From assembly GCA_023386635.1 (NCBI GenBank), contig JAEWJH010000025.1, positions 1 to 44,951 on the forward strand: a stretch of DNA of 44,951 bases, read 5' to 3'. This DNA is from Pseudomonadota bacterium (GTDB lineage: Bacteria; Pseudomonadota; Alphaproteobacteria; Rhizobiales; Xanthobacteraceae). The notes beneath the pieces are model-generated. The model did not search any database. It was not told the DNA's origin and saw only the letters and a list, made by a program, of their open reading frames with translations. Made by a program: the position numbers and the translations under genes. Of this stretch, positions 24,919 through 34,416 are shown piece after piece (the stretch's first letter is position 1; the number at the start of each line of letters is the position of its first letter).

Positions 24919-26457
24919 ATGTTCCCAACCACAGCCGACAGTTCAAGCTTCACCGTCTCCCTGTCCGATGAACAGGCGACGATGAAACTCATGCGCGATA
25001 TCGCGTCGATCATCGCGCCGGGCGACACGATCACGCTGTCCGGCGACCTCGGCGCTGGCAAGACGACGTTCGCGCGCGCGCTGATCCGGCATTTCGCCGG
25101 CGATCCGTTGACCGAAGTGCCGAGTCCGACCTTCACGCTGACGCAGAGCTACGACCTGCCGAAATTCCCGCTGGTGCATGCCGATCTCTACCGGCTGTCC
25201 GGCTCGTCGGAACTGGCGGAACTGGGCTTCGACGATCTGCCGCCGACCGCCGTCACGCTGGTGGAATGGCCCGACCGCGCGGCCGGTTTCCTGCCGCCGG
25301 ACCGTCTCGACATCGGCTTCACACTCGCGCCGAAACTCGGCCCGTCGCATCGCAATGCGCGCGTCACCGGCTATGGCAGCTTCGGGGCGCGCATCGAGCG
25401 GCTCCACGCGCTGCGCGTGTTTCTCGCCGCCTCGGGACTGAGCGATGCGGAGCGTCAGCGCATCCAGGGCGACGCCTCGACCCGCATCTATGAGCGGCTG
25501 CGTCACGACGGCCGCGACCTGATCCTGATGGACGCGCCGCGCCGGCCGGACGGACCACCGGTGCAGGACGGCAAGCCCTACAGCGCCATCGCCCATCTCG
25601 CCGAGGACGTGACGCCGTTTATCGCCATGGCGCGCGGCCTGCACGAGCGCGGCTTCTCCGCGCCAGCCGTGCTGCATGCCGATCGCGATGCCGGCCTGCT
25701 GGTGCTGGAAGATCTCGGCAAGGAGGGCATCGTGCGCGGCACGCCGCCGGCGCCGATCCCGGAACGCTATGAAGCCGCCGTCGACATGCTCGCCGCGCTG
25801 CATGCGCAGAAGCTGCCGGACACATTGCCGGTCGATGCCGGCACGACCTATACGCTGCCGCACTACGACCTCGATGCGTTCCTGATCGAGCTCGAACTGC
25901 TGCCGGCGTGGTATCTGCCAATGCTCAACGCCCCGCTCTCGGAAGCGCGCCGCGACACCTTCCTCTCGCTGTGGCGCGATCTGCTGCAGCCGCTGATCGA
26001 CACGCAGTCGACCTGGGTGCTGCGCGATTTCCATTCGCCGAACCTGATGTGGCTGCCGCAGCGCAGCGGCATCGCCCGTGTCGGCCTGCTCGATTTCCAG
26101 GACGCGGTGATCGGCCCTGCGGCCTATGACGTCGCCTCGCTGCTACAGGATGCGCGCGTCGACGTGCCGGAGAAACTCGAACTCACATTGCTGTCGCGCT
26201 ATCTGCGCGCGCGCCACGACGCCGATCCGGCGTTCGATGCCGCAGCGTTCGCCGAACTTTATTCGGTGATGGCGGCACAGCGCGCCACCAAGATCCTCGG
26301 CATTTTCGCGCGGCTCGACCGCCGCGACCACAAGCCACAATATCTGCGTCATATCCCTCGGGTATGGAATTATCTGCAACGCGCGCTCGCGCATCCGGCG
26401 CTGGGCAGCCTGAAATCCTGGTACGCCGTCGGCGTTCCGGCCCTGAAGACGATCTAA
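24919..26457 (+). CDS. tsaE: Fusion of TsaE and AmgK-type sugar kinase
   Basis: A 512-aa two-domain protein. Residues 1 to about 150 are TsaE, the ATPase needed with TsaB and TsaD to make the t6A modification of tRNA. It has Walker A GDLGAGKTT (42-50), PSPTFTLTQSY, and HADLYRL and EWPDR segments. From about 165 it is an aminoglycoside-phosphotransferase fold matching AmgK, which phosphorylates anomeric MurNAc/GlcNAc in peptidoglycan recycling. The catalytic loop RDFHSPNLMW (Asp370, Asn375) and metal motif LLDFQD (Asp392) are present. The next gene, murU, encodes the following step, which supports the AmgK assignment. A GGAGG ribosome-binding site precedes the ATG. Confidence 0.93.
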   Translation: MFPTTADSSSFTVSLSDEQATMKLMRDIASIIAPGDTITLSGDLGAGKTTFARALIRHFAGDPLTEVPSPTFTLTQSYDLPKFPLVHADLYRLSGSSELAELGFDDLPPTAVTLVEWPDRAAGFLPPDRLDIGFTLAPKLGPSHRNARVTGYGSFGARIERLHALRVFLAASGLSDAERQRIQGDASTRIYERLRHDGRDLILMDAPRRPDGPPVQDGKPYSAIAHLAEDVTPFIAMARGLHERGFSAPAVLHADRDAGLLVLEDLGKEGIVRGTPPAPIPERYEAAVDMLAALHAQKLPDTLPVDAGTTYTLPHYDLDAFLIELELLPAWYLPMLNAPLSEARRDTFLSLWRDLLQPLIDTQSTWVLRDFHSPNLMWLPQRSGIARVGLLDFQDAVIGPAAYDVASLLQDARVDVPEKLELTLLSRYLRARHDADPAFDAAAFAELYSVMAAQRATKILGIFARLDRRDHKPQYLRHIPRVWNYLQRALAHPALGSLKSWYAVGVPALKTI

Positions 26458-26512
26458 AGCGGTTTCAAGCGAAGTGGACACCGGTTCGCGTCAAGAAAAC
26501 GCGATGGAATGA
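26456..26512. repeat. Rhizobial intergenic repeat between tsaE-amgK and murU
   Basis: The sequence begins AAAGCGGTTTCAAGCGAAGT and continues through ACCGGTTCGCGTCAAGAAAA to a CGCG end. This repeat type is common in Rhizobiales intergenic DNA, with ACCGGT at its centre. It fills most of the 67-bp gap, ending 12 bp before the murU start, and so interrupts an otherwise tight operon. Confidence 0.6.
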
Positions 26513-26524
26513 CAAGAGAAGCCG

Positions 26525-27253
26525 ATGCAACATCCTCCGCGCAGCGCCATGGTCCTCGCCGCCGGCTACGGCACGCGGATGCGGCCGCTCACCGACGACA
26601 AGCCGAAGCCGATGGTGCCGGTCGCAGGGCGGCCTCTGATCGATCACGTGCTGGACCGGCTGGCCGACGCCGGTGTCGCGCAGGCCATCGTCAACGTGCA
26701 TTACCTGGCCGATGTGCTGGAACAGCACCTCAAGGCGCGCACCGCGAAGCCGGCGATCATCATCTCCGACGAGCGCAATGAGGTGCTCGGCACCGGCGGC
26801 GGCGTGGTCAAGGCGCTGCCGCTCCTCGGCGATGCGCCGTTCCTGCATCTCAACTCGGACACGATCTGGATCGACGGCACGCGGCCCAATCTCGACCGGC
26901 TGATCGAGGCGTTCGACCCTGATACCATGGACGCGCTGCTGCTGCTGGCACCGGTGTCCACCAGCATCGGTTATGACGGCCGCGGCGACTACACCATGGG
27001 CGCGGACGGGCGGCTGACCTATCGGCAGGAAGGCACGGTGGTGCCGTTCGTGTTCGCCGGCGCGGCGATACTCTCGCCGGCGCTATTTCGCGACGCGCCG
27101 CAGGGCGAATTCGCCCTCACCGTGCTGTTCGACCGCGCCATTGAGGCCGGCCGCCTGTTCGGCCTGCGGCTCGATGGCGTGTGGATGCATGTGGGCACCC
27201 CGGAGGCGATCCGCGATGCGGAAGCCGCCATCGCCGCCAGCACCCGGACCTGA
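26525..27253 (+). CDS. murU: N-acetylmuramate-1-phosphate uridylyltransferase MurU
   Basis: Nucleotidyltransferase that makes UDP-MurNAc from MurNAc-1-phosphate and UTP, closing the AmgK-MurU peptidoglycan recycling route. This route bypasses the fosfomycin-sensitive MurA step. The 242-aa protein has the sugar-nucleotidyltransferase signature MVLAAGYGTRMRPLTDDKPK (9-28), the acidic NSDTIW metal site, EVLGTGGGVVKAL and the WMHVGTPEAI C-terminal motif. The other reading would be a glucose- or mannose-1-phosphate transferase, but the length and the AmgK-domain neighbour favour MurU. Same strand as tsaE-amgK and addB, suggesting co-transcription. Confidence 0.9.
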   Translation: MQHPPRSAMVLAAGYGTRMRPLTDDKPKPMVPVAGRPLIDHVLDRLADAGVAQAIVNVHYLADVLEQHLKARTAKPAIIISDERNEVLGTGGGVVKALPLLGDAPFLHLNSDTIWIDGTRPNLDRLIEAFDPDTMDALLLLAPVSTSIGYDGRGDYTMGADGRLTYRQEGTVVPFVFAGAAILSPALFRDAPQGEFALTVLFDRAIEAGRLFGLRLDGVWMHVGTPEAIRDAEAAIAASTRT

Positions 27254-27326
27254 TCTTAAACTCGACCTCGGGCGATTCGCGATTTGATCTTGTAACGACC
27301 CCGCATCGGTCCGATATCATGCCGGC

Positions 27327-30300
27327 ATGACCGGCGTTGAGTCCCGCCTCTCCACCATTCCCGCTTCGGCGCCGTTTCTCGACGTGCTGGTCGAGGCGCT
27401 GCTGTGCGGCGATCTGGTGCAGGGATTTTCCATCGAATCAGTCGGGCGCGATCCACTCGCACTCGCCGGCGCGACACTCTATCTGCCGACGCGACGCGCG
27501 TGTCGGCTGGCCCGCGACACCTTTCTCGCGCATCTCGGCGACGCCGCGATCCTGCCGCGCATCGTGCCGATCGGCGACGTCGACGAAGACGAGATCGTGT
27601 TCGCGCGTGCCGGCAGCGGCGAACTCGCGACGCTCGCGCTCGATCTTCCCGATGCGCTGAGCGACTTCGAGCGACGCCTGCTGCTGCTGCGGCCGATCGC
27701 CGAATGGGCGAGCCGGATCGCCGGCGCGGGGAACACACCGCTGATCGCCAATACGCCGGCCGCGATGCTGGAACTGGCGAACGGATTGGCGCGGCTGATC
27801 GACGACATGACAACGCGGCGCGTCGACTGGGGCAAGCTCGACGATCTCGTGCCGGAGAATTTCGACACCTATTGGCAGAACACGCTGGGCTTCCTGCAGA
27901 TCGCCCGCAGCTACTGGCCGCAGCAACTGGCCGAGCTCGGCCGCATCGAGGCGGCGGTCCGGCGCGAACGGCTGATCCAGGGCGAAATCGCGCGGCTGGC
28001 CACGAGCAACGCGCCGGTGGTCGCTGCGGGCTCGACCGGCTCGATGCCGGTCACAGCCGATCTGCTTGCCGCCATCGCGAAGCTGCCGCATGGCGCCGTG
28101 GTGCTTCCCGGCCTCGACATACACCTCGACGAGCCGTCATGGGCGATGATCGGCGGCGACGACAAGCGCGAGGCGCATGACGGCGGCATGCCGGCATCCG
28201 CGCATCCGCAGTTCGCGATGCATCGCCTGCTGCAGCATATGGGCGTGCGCCGTGACGCCGTGCGCATCCTCGGTGCGCCGGCGCCGCACGGCCGCGAGGC
28301 TTTTGTGTCGGAAGCGATGCGGCCTGCCGCGACCACCGAACAATGGCATGGCTGGCTGGCGACGCATTCCACCGCCGCGCCGCTTGCCGGCGTCACCGTG
28401 ATCGAAGCGGCGACCGCGGAAGAGGAAGCGCTGGCCATCGCCGTCGCCTTACGCGAAACTGCGGAGCATCCCCATCAGACCGCCGCTCTGGTGACGCCGG
28501 ATCGCGCGCTGGCGCGGCGTGTGGCGGCGGCGCTGGAGCGCTGGTCGGTGCAGGTTGACGATTCCGGAGGCGATTCGCTGGCCGAGACGCCGGCCGGCGT
28601 TTTCGCACGGCTCGCCGCCAAGGCCGCGCTCGGGGGCACTGAGCCGGTGACCCTGCTCGCTTTGCTCAAGCATCCTCTGATGCGGCTCGGGCGCGATGCC
28701 GGCGGATGGCGGGACGCTGTCGCCGCGCTGGAATGCGCGTTGCTGCGCGGCCCACGACCGCAACGCGGCACCGCCGGACTGGCGCGCGCGCTGACGCAGT
28801 TGCGCCTGTCGCTGGCGGCGCCGAACGTGATCCATCGCCGGGATCCGCGGCAGCGATTGTCCACCGATCAGTTGGATCAGGCCGAAGCCCTGATCGGCGC
28901 GCTGGCCGCCGCGCTGGCGCCGCTCGAAAGGCTGACGCCGACCCCCGCACCGCAGAGCTTTGCGCTGCTGCTCGAGCGGCATCGCGCCTGTCTCGACCTT
29001 CTCGGCGCGGATGACACCGACGCGCTGCCGCTGGCTGTTGCGCTTGGCGGGCGCGATCTGATCCGCGCTTTTGAGGAGATGCTCGACACCGAGCACACGG
29101 CAACCTTCCTCATGCCGCTTGCCGATTATACGGAGCTGTTCCGCACCAGCATCGCCGATCGCGTGGTGCGCAAGCCGGAACTGCCGGGCGTGCGCATCCG
29201 CATCTTCGGCCCACTGGAAGCGCGCCTGCAGCAGGTCGACCGCATCGTGCTCGGCGGGCTGATCGAAGGCGTCTGGCCGCCGGAGCCGCGCAGCGATCCA
29301 TGGCTGAGCCGGCCCATGCGCCATGCGCTCGGCCTCGATCTGCCCGAGCGGCGCATCGGCCTGTCCGCCCATGACTTCACCCAGGCGCTGGGCGCGCGCG
29401 ATGTCTTCCTCACGCGGCCGGCGAAGCTCGCCGGCGCACCGACGGTGATGTCGCGCTTTCTGCAGCGGATCGCGGCGCTGGCCGGCGAGAATGCGTGGCG
29501 CGACGCACGCGCGCGCGGCGAGACTTATCTGCATCTCGCGCGCCATCTCGATCACCCCGCATCCGTGACGCCGGAGAAGCGTCCGGAGCCGCGACCGCCG
29601 CGCGACGCACGGCCGCAGCAGCTTTCCGTCACGGCAATCGAGGACTGGCTGCGCGATCCCTATACAATCTACGCGCGCTATATCCTGAAGCTGCTGGTGC
29701 TCGACGCCATCGACACGCCGCCCGGCGCGCGCGACCGCGGCACCGTCATTCATCAGGCGGTCGGCGATTTCACGGCAACATTCGCGACGGCGTTTCCGGA
29801 CCATGCGGTGCAGGAACTGACCGCGCTCGGCGCCGCCGGATTCGCGCGGCTCGATGCGTTTCCGGAAGCGCGCGCGTTCTGGTGGCCGCGCTTCCTGCGT
29901 ATCGCCGACTGGTTCGCGGCGTGGGACCGAGGCCGTCGCGCCCATCTGAAGACGCTGCACGCCGAGATCGACGGCCGCATCGCGATCCCGGTCGGCGAGC
30001 GCATCTTCACGCTGACCGCACGCGCCGACCGGATCGAGCAACTGGCCGACGGACGGTTTGCGATTCTCGATTACAAGACCGGCAGCAAGCGCACCGAGAA
30101 GCAGGTGCGCACCGGCCTTGCACCGCAACTGACGCTGGAAGCGGCGATCCTGCGGCAGAAGGGCTTCAAGGCTATTCCCGAGGGCGGCTCGGTCGCCGAC
30201 CTCGTCTATGTGACGCTCAAGGGCGGTTCGCCGGCCGGCGAGGAATGCGTCATTCCCTTCACGGACGGCAACACCACCGATGATCATGCCGACCGCGCGC

Positions 30301-30452
30301 TGTCGCGGCTGACCGGCGTGATCGCGCAATTCGAGAACGAGGACACGCCGTATCGCTCGCTGGTGCATCCCATGTGGAAGACGAGCTACGGCGATTACGA
30401 TCATCTCGCGCGCGTCAAGGAATGGTCGCTCGGCGGCGGAGACGACGAATGA
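27327..30452 (+). CDS. addB: Double-strand break repair protein AddB, alphaproteobacterial type
   Basis: Subunit of the AddAB helicase-nuclease, which resects double-strand breaks for RecA loading. At 1041 aa it matches alphaproteobacterial AddB. The N-terminal part is an inactivated-helicase-like region, and the C-terminal part is a RecB-type nuclease domain with ILDYKTGSK (Asp915, Lys917) and the upstream GTVIHQAVGDF segment. The four cysteines that bind an iron-sulfur cluster in Bacillus AddB do not stand out as a matching set here. The addA start codon overlaps its stop (ATGA), implying stoichiometric synthesis of the two subunits. Confidence 0.94.
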   Translation: MTGVESRLSTIPASAPFLDVLVEALLCGDLVQGFSIESVGRDPLALAGATLYLPTRRACRLARDTFLAHLGDAAILPRIVPIGDVDEDEIVFARAGSGELATLALDLPDALSDFERRLLLLRPIAEWASRIAGAGNTPLIANTPAAMLELANGLARLIDDMTTRRVDWGKLDDLVPENFDTYWQNTLGFLQIARSYWPQQLAELGRIEAAVRRERLIQGEIARLATSNAPVVAAGSTGSMPVTADLLAAIAKLPHGAVVLPGLDIHLDEPSWAMIGGDDKREAHDGGMPASAHPQFAMHRLLQHMGVRRDAVRILGAPAPHGREAFVSEAMRPAATTEQWHGWLATHSTAAPLAGVTVIEAATAEEEALAIAVALRETAEHPHQTAALVTPDRALARRVAAALERWSVQVDDSGGDSLAETPAGVFARLAAKAALGGTEPVTLLALLKHPLMRLGRDAGGWRDAVAALECALLRGPRPQRGTAGLARALTQLRLSLAAPNVIHRRDPRQRLSTDQLDQAEALIGALAAALAPLERLTPTPAPQSFALLLERHRACLDLLGADDTDALPLAVALGGRDLIRAFEEMLDTEHTATFLMPLADYTELFRTSIADRVVRKPELPGVRIRIFGPLEARLQQVDRIVLGGLIEGVWPPEPRSDPWLSRPMRHALGLDLPERRIGLSAHDFTQALGARDVFLTRPAKLAGAPTVMSRFLQRIAALAGENAWRDARARGETYLHLARHLDHPASVTPEKRPEPRPPRDARPQQLSVTAIEDWLRDPYTIYARYILKLLVLDAIDTPPGARDRGTVIHQAVGDFTATFATAFPDHAVQELTALGAAGFARLDAFPEARAFWWPRFLRIADWFAAWDRGRRAHLKTLHAEIDGRIAIPVGERIFTLTARADRIEQLADGRFAILDYKTGSKRTEKQVRTGLAPQLTLEAAILRQKGFKAIPEGGSVADLVYVTLKGGSPAGEECVIPFTDGNTTDDHADRALSRLTGVIAQFENEDTPYRSLVHPMWKTSYGDYDHLARVKEWSLGGGDDE

Positions 30453-33400
30453 GCCTCGTCGTCCCCTCCCGCGTCGAGGACGCGCAGCGCAAAGCCTCCG
30501 ACCCGGCCGTGTCCGCCTGGGTGTCGGCCAACGCCGGCTCCGGCAAGACCTATGTGCTGGCGCAGCGCGTGGTGCGCCTGCTGCTCGATGGTGTCGATCC
30601 GGCGAAGATCCTCTGCCTCACCTTCACCAAGGCCGCCGCCGCGAATATGGCAAACCGCGTGTTCGCCATCCTCGCCGGCTGGACCGCGCTCGACGACATC
30701 GCGCTCGACCGGGAAATGAGCAAGCTGTCGCGGCGCAAGCCGGACGCGGCGCTGCGCGCGCGGGCGAGACGGCTGTTCGCCTGTGCGCTCGAAACGCCGG
30801 GCGGGTTGAAGGTGCAGACCATCCACGCCTTCTGCACGCGCCTCCTCCATCAATTCCCGTTCGAAGCCGACGTCGCCGCGCGCTTCGAGGTGCTCGACGA
30901 AGCCGGCGAAGCGGACCTGCTCAATCGCATGACCATGGCCGTGCTGCTCGATGCCGCGCAGCAGGAGGCCGGACCGCTGCACGATGCGCTGACGCTCGCC
31001 ATCGAGACGTCGAGCGATCAGTCGTTCCAGGCGATCATCCGGGACGCCATCGGCAAGCGCAACGCCATCCTGCGCTGGGTCGGGCATGCCGGCGGCATCG
31101 CCCATATCGTCGGCCACCTCTGCGGTGCCTTGAGCATCACGGCGACCGATACCGCTGCATCGATCGCGCGCGAGATTGTCGATGGACCGCTGTTTCCGTC
31201 ATCCTCCTGGATCAGTGCCGCGGCAACATTTCAGCAAGGGACTGCCAACGACCAAAAGCAGGCGGATCGCCTGGCCGCGGCGACAGCGGCGGCGGGAGAT
31301 GCGCGGATCGAAGCTTATTGCTCGGTGTTCTTTACCAAGGACGGCCCGCGCAAAACGGTCGCCACCAAGACCATACGCGAACGCGATCCGCAGTTCTGCG
31401 AACGGCTGACGCAGGAAGCATCCCGCCTCGAATCCCTGCTCGCCAAACGCCGCGCCGTCGCCTGTCGCGACCGCACCATGGCGCTGCTGACGCTGGCGAC
31501 CGAGGTGATCGACCGTTATCGCGCCGAGAAGGAGCGCCGCGGCCTGCTCGATTTCGATGACCAGATCGACAAGAGCGTCGCGCTGCTTGAGCGCACCGAC
31601 GCCGCGTGGGTGCATTACAAGCTCGATTCCGGCATCGACCACGTGCTGATCGACGAGGCGCAGGACACCAGCCCGCGGCAATGGCAGATCGTCACGCAGC
31701 TTGTCTCGGAATTCACCGCCGGCGCCGGCGCGCGCGCAGTGAATCGCTCGATCTTCGCCGTCGGCGACGACAAGCAGTCGATCTATTCGTTCCAGGGCGC
31801 CGATCCGCGCAGCTTCTCCGAGATGAAGCGACGGTTCGAGCAGCAGTTCCGCAACAGCGACCTGCCGTTCGAGAGCGTGCCGCTCGATTATTCGTTCCGC
31901 TCGGTGACGACCGTGCTGCAGGCGGTCGATACCGTGTTCCAGCGGCCGGAGGCGCATCGTGGTCTCACCGCCGATCCGACGCAGACCGTGCACACCGCGA
32001 TCCGTGGCAGTTCACCGGGACTGGTCGAAATCTGGGAGACCACGCAGCCGGCGGCGCGCGCCGACAAGGAAGGCTGGGACGCGCCGTTCGATACCGATGC
32101 GGAAACCAGCCCGCGTGTGCAGCTCGCGCAGCGCATCGCACGAACCATCAAGGCCTGGCGCGCGCGCGGCGAACAGGTCGGCGACGGCGCGCAGCGCCAC
32201 GTCATCGAGCCGCGCGATATCATCGTGCTGGTGCGCCAGCGCGGGCCGCTGTTCGAGGCGATCATCCGTGCGCTGAAATTCGCCGACATTCCAGTCGCCG
32301 GTGCGGACCGGCTGGTGCTGACCGAGCACATCGCGATCATGGATCTTCTCGTGCTCGCCGACGCGATCCTGCTGCCCGACGACGATCTCGCTTTGGCGAC
32401 GGCGCTGCGCAGTCCCCTGTTCGGCATCAGCGAGCAACAGCTTTACGAACTCGCCTATCAGCGAAAGGGCACGCTGATCGCATCGCTGCGCGCCAAAGCC
32501 GTGGGCAATGCCTCGTTCGCCGCGGCACTGGCGCGCTACGACCGGCTGGCGGCGGCCGCCGCGACACATTCGCCGTATGATTTTTTCGCCCGCGTGCTCG
32601 GCGCGGAGCGCGGCCGCCGCAATCTTCTCGCGCGGCTCGGGCAGGAAGCCGCCGATCCGATCGACGAATTCCTCAATCTCGCGCTCGACTATGAGCGGCG
32701 GGAGACGCCGTCGCTGCAGGGATTCGTGAACTGGATTCGCACCGCCAGCTCGGACGTGAAGCGCGATCTGGAGATGGATCGCAACGAAGTCCGCGTCATG
32801 ACCGTGCACGGCGCCAAAGGACTCGAGGCACCCGTAGTGTTCCTGCCCGACACGCTGTCGCCGCCGGCCGGTCATCCGTCGCGGCAACCCAAGCTGTTCG
32901 AGCTGACGCCCGCCTCGGCCGTTCCCGATGCGCCGTCGCCGATTGTCTGGGCGCCGCGCAAGGATGACGACGACACCGCGACAGCGGCCGCGCGGGTCGC
33001 GGCACAACAACTCGCCGAGGATGAACACCGCCGCCTGCTCTATGTGGCGATGACACGCGCCGCCGACCGACTGGTGATCTGCGGTGCCGAAGGCAAGAAC
33101 AAGCGGCCCGCCGGCTGCTGGTACGATCTGGTGAAAGAGGCGCTGACGCCGCTGGCGGTGGAAGAGCAAGGCGACGATGGCGAGCCGGTACGGCGCTTTC
33201 GCCACGGTGAGATGCCGGCCGGTACAGTCGCTGCGTCACAACAAGCGACAATATCGGCGACTGTTCCCGGCTGGCTGACGCAGCCGGCGCCCGCGCACGC
33301 CCCTGCGATCCGGCTGGTGTCTCCGTCCGACAGCGACGATGACGATGTTGCCCCGCGCGCCGGCGACAACACGGATGCCGCGCGCAAGGCGCGCCAGCGC

Positions 33401-33889
33401 GGTGTGCTGGTGCATCGCCTGATGCAATCGCTTCCCGACCTCCCTGCGGCCGCGCGCGCTGACGCGGCCCGCGCTTACCTCGCCCGCGCCGGCAAAGGCC
33501 GCGAGGCGCTGAACGATGACGAGCGCACCGACATCGCGCAGCGGGTGCTGGCGATCCTGTCCGACCCGCGCTTCGCCCCGCTGTTCGCGCCAGGAAGCCG
33601 GGCCGAGGTCGCGATCGTCGGAACCCTGCCGCCCGTCCGCGTCAACGGGCAGATCGACCGTCTCGCCGTCACCGGCGACACGGTGCTGATCGGCGACTTC
33701 AAGACCGGCCGGCCGAAGGCCCACCCGCCGGCCTATATCCGCCAGCTCGGGCTTTACCGCGCGGTGCTGCAGCGGCTCTATCCGGGCAAGACGGTGCGCG
33801 CGGCGCTCATTTGGGTCGATGCCGCTGAAATGATTGAGCTTTCAGCCACAGAGATGGATGCCGCCGTGGCCCTCGTCACCTCCGCGTGA
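30449..33889 (+). CDS. addA: Double-strand break repair helicase-nuclease AddA
   Basis: ATP-driven 3'-5' helicase and nuclease subunit of AddAB, 1146 aa. UvrD/Rep-type helicase motifs run in order: Walker A ANAGSGKTY (27-35), TFTKAAAANMANR, IHAFCTRLL, Walker B LIDEAQDTS (Asp402-Glu403), VGDDKQSIYSFQGADP, VMTVHGAKGLEAPVVF and YVAMTRAADRL. The C-terminal RecB nuclease domain has IGDFKTGRP (Asp1083, Lys1085). The start at 30449 is chosen because its ATGA overlaps the addB stop; upstream in-frame residues come from addB sequence in another frame. A small GC hairpin lies 60 bp downstream. Confidence 0.95.
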   Translation: MSLVVPSRVEDAQRKASDPAVSAWVSANAGSGKTYVLAQRVVRLLLDGVDPAKILCLTFTKAAAANMANRVFAILAGWTALDDIALDREMSKLSRRKPDAALRARARRLFACALETPGGLKVQTIHAFCTRLLHQFPFEADVAARFEVLDEAGEADLLNRMTMAVLLDAAQQEAGPLHDALTLAIETSSDQSFQAIIRDAIGKRNAILRWVGHAGGIAHIVGHLCGALSITATDTAASIAREIVDGPLFPSSSWISAAATFQQGTANDQKQADRLAAATAAAGDARIEAYCSVFFTKDGPRKTVATKTIRERDPQFCERLTQEASRLESLLAKRRAVACRDRTMALLTLATEVIDRYRAEKERRGLLDFDDQIDKSVALLERTDAAWVHYKLDSGIDHVLIDEAQDTSPRQWQIVTQLVSEFTAGAGARAVNRSIFAVGDDKQSIYSFQGADPRSFSEMKRRFEQQFRNSDLPFESVPLDYSFRSVTTVLQAVDTVFQRPEAHRGLTADPTQTVHTAIRGSSPGLVEIWETTQPAARADKEGWDAPFDTDAETSPRVQLAQRIARTIKAWRARGEQVGDGAQRHVIEPRDIIVLVRQRGPLFEAIIRALKFADIPVAGADRLVLTEHIAIMDLLVLADAILLPDDDLALATALRSPLFGISEQQLYELAYQRKGTLIASLRAKAVGNASFAAALARYDRLAAAAATHSPYDFFARVLGAERGRRNLLARLGQEAADPIDEFLNLALDYERRETPSLQGFVNWIRTASSDVKRDLEMDRNEVRVMTVHGAKGLEAPVVFLPDTLSPPAGHPSRQPKLFELTPASAVPDAPSPIVWAPRKDDDDTATAAARVAAQQLAEDEHRRLLYVAMTRAADRLVICGAEGKNKRPAGCWYDLVKEALTPLAVEEQGDDGEPVRRFRHGEMPAGTVAASQQATISATVPGWLTQPAPAHAPAIRLVSPSDSDDDDVAPRAGDNTDAARKARQRGVLVHRLMQSLPDLPAAARADAARAYLARAGKGREALNDDERTDIAQRVLAILSDPRFAPLFAPGSRAEVAIVGTLPPVRVNGQIDRLAVTGDTVLIGDFKTGRPKAHPPAYIRQLGLYRAVLQRLYPGKTVRAALIWVDAAEMIELSATEMDAAVALVTSA

Positions 33890-33949
33890 CCCCGCTTTTG
33901 GCTGCCTTGACGGTGCCCGCCCCCGTTCATAGGTTTTGCCTCCGACAAC

Positions 33950-33971
33950 GGGGCGAGTCGCCCCATTTCTC
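33950..33971 (+). terminator. Possible terminator of addA
   Basis: Stem GGGGCG (33950-33955), loop AGT, CGCCCC (33959-33964), then ATTTCTC. The T run is weak, so it may be only a partial terminator between addA and trxA. Confidence 0.35.
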
Positions 33972-34005
33972 TAATAACCCTTTGCCCAGAACAACGAGGT
34001 GAGCC

Positions 34006-34326
34006 ATGGCGGTCGGCAAGGTAACGGACGCGAGCTTTGAAGCGGACGTGTTGAAGGCATCCGGCCCGGTCGTGGTCGATTTCTGGGCCGAATGGTGCGG
34101 CCCGTGCAAGATGATCGGACCGGCGCTGGACGAGATCGCCGGTGCGCTCGGCGACAAGGTGAAGATCGTCAAGCTCAACGTCGACGAGAACCCGAACACC
34201 GCGGCGAAGTACGGCATCATGTCGATCCCGACGCTGATGATGTTCAAGAACGGCGAAATCTCCTCGCGCCAGGTCGGCGCGGCGCCGAAGGCGAAGCTGC
34301 AGCAGTGGATTTCGTCCGGGTCCTGA
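34006..34326 (+). CDS. trxA: Thioredoxin TrxA
   Basis: Small cytoplasmic dithiol-disulfide oxidoreductase of 106 aa that reduces ribonucleotide reductase, PAPS reductase and oxidised proteins. The active site WCGPC (Cys31, Cys34) lies in VVVDFWAEWCGPCKMIGPAL; the buried Asp (VDFWA) and cis-Pro (MSIPT) are present, and there is no signal peptide. A GAGGTGA ribosome-binding site precedes the ATG. It stands alone after addA, separated by about 115 bp with a possible terminator, and ends at a strong terminator. The addAB-trxA order is common in this bacterial group. Confidence 0.97.
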   Translation: MAVGKVTDASFEADVLKASGPVVVDFWAEWCGPCKMIGPALDEIAGALGDKVKIVKLNVDENPNTAAKYGIMSIPTLMMFKNGEISSRQVGAAPKAKLQQWISSGS

Positions 34327-34352
34327 ACCCGTCTGATCCGTCAGATTTTTAG

Positions 34353-34386
34353 AAAACGGCCGGCTCCAAAGCCGGCCGTTTTGCGT
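34353..34386 (+). terminator. Rho-independent terminator of trxA
   Basis: A perfect 13-bp inverted repeat, AAAACGGCCGGCT with AGCCGGCCGTTTT (34353-34365 with 34370-34382), has a CCAA loop and gives a T run. It lies 26 bp after the trxA stop. Confidence 0.88.
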
Positions 34387-34416
34387 TGACGCAGGGATCG
34401 ACCGGAACCCTGTACG

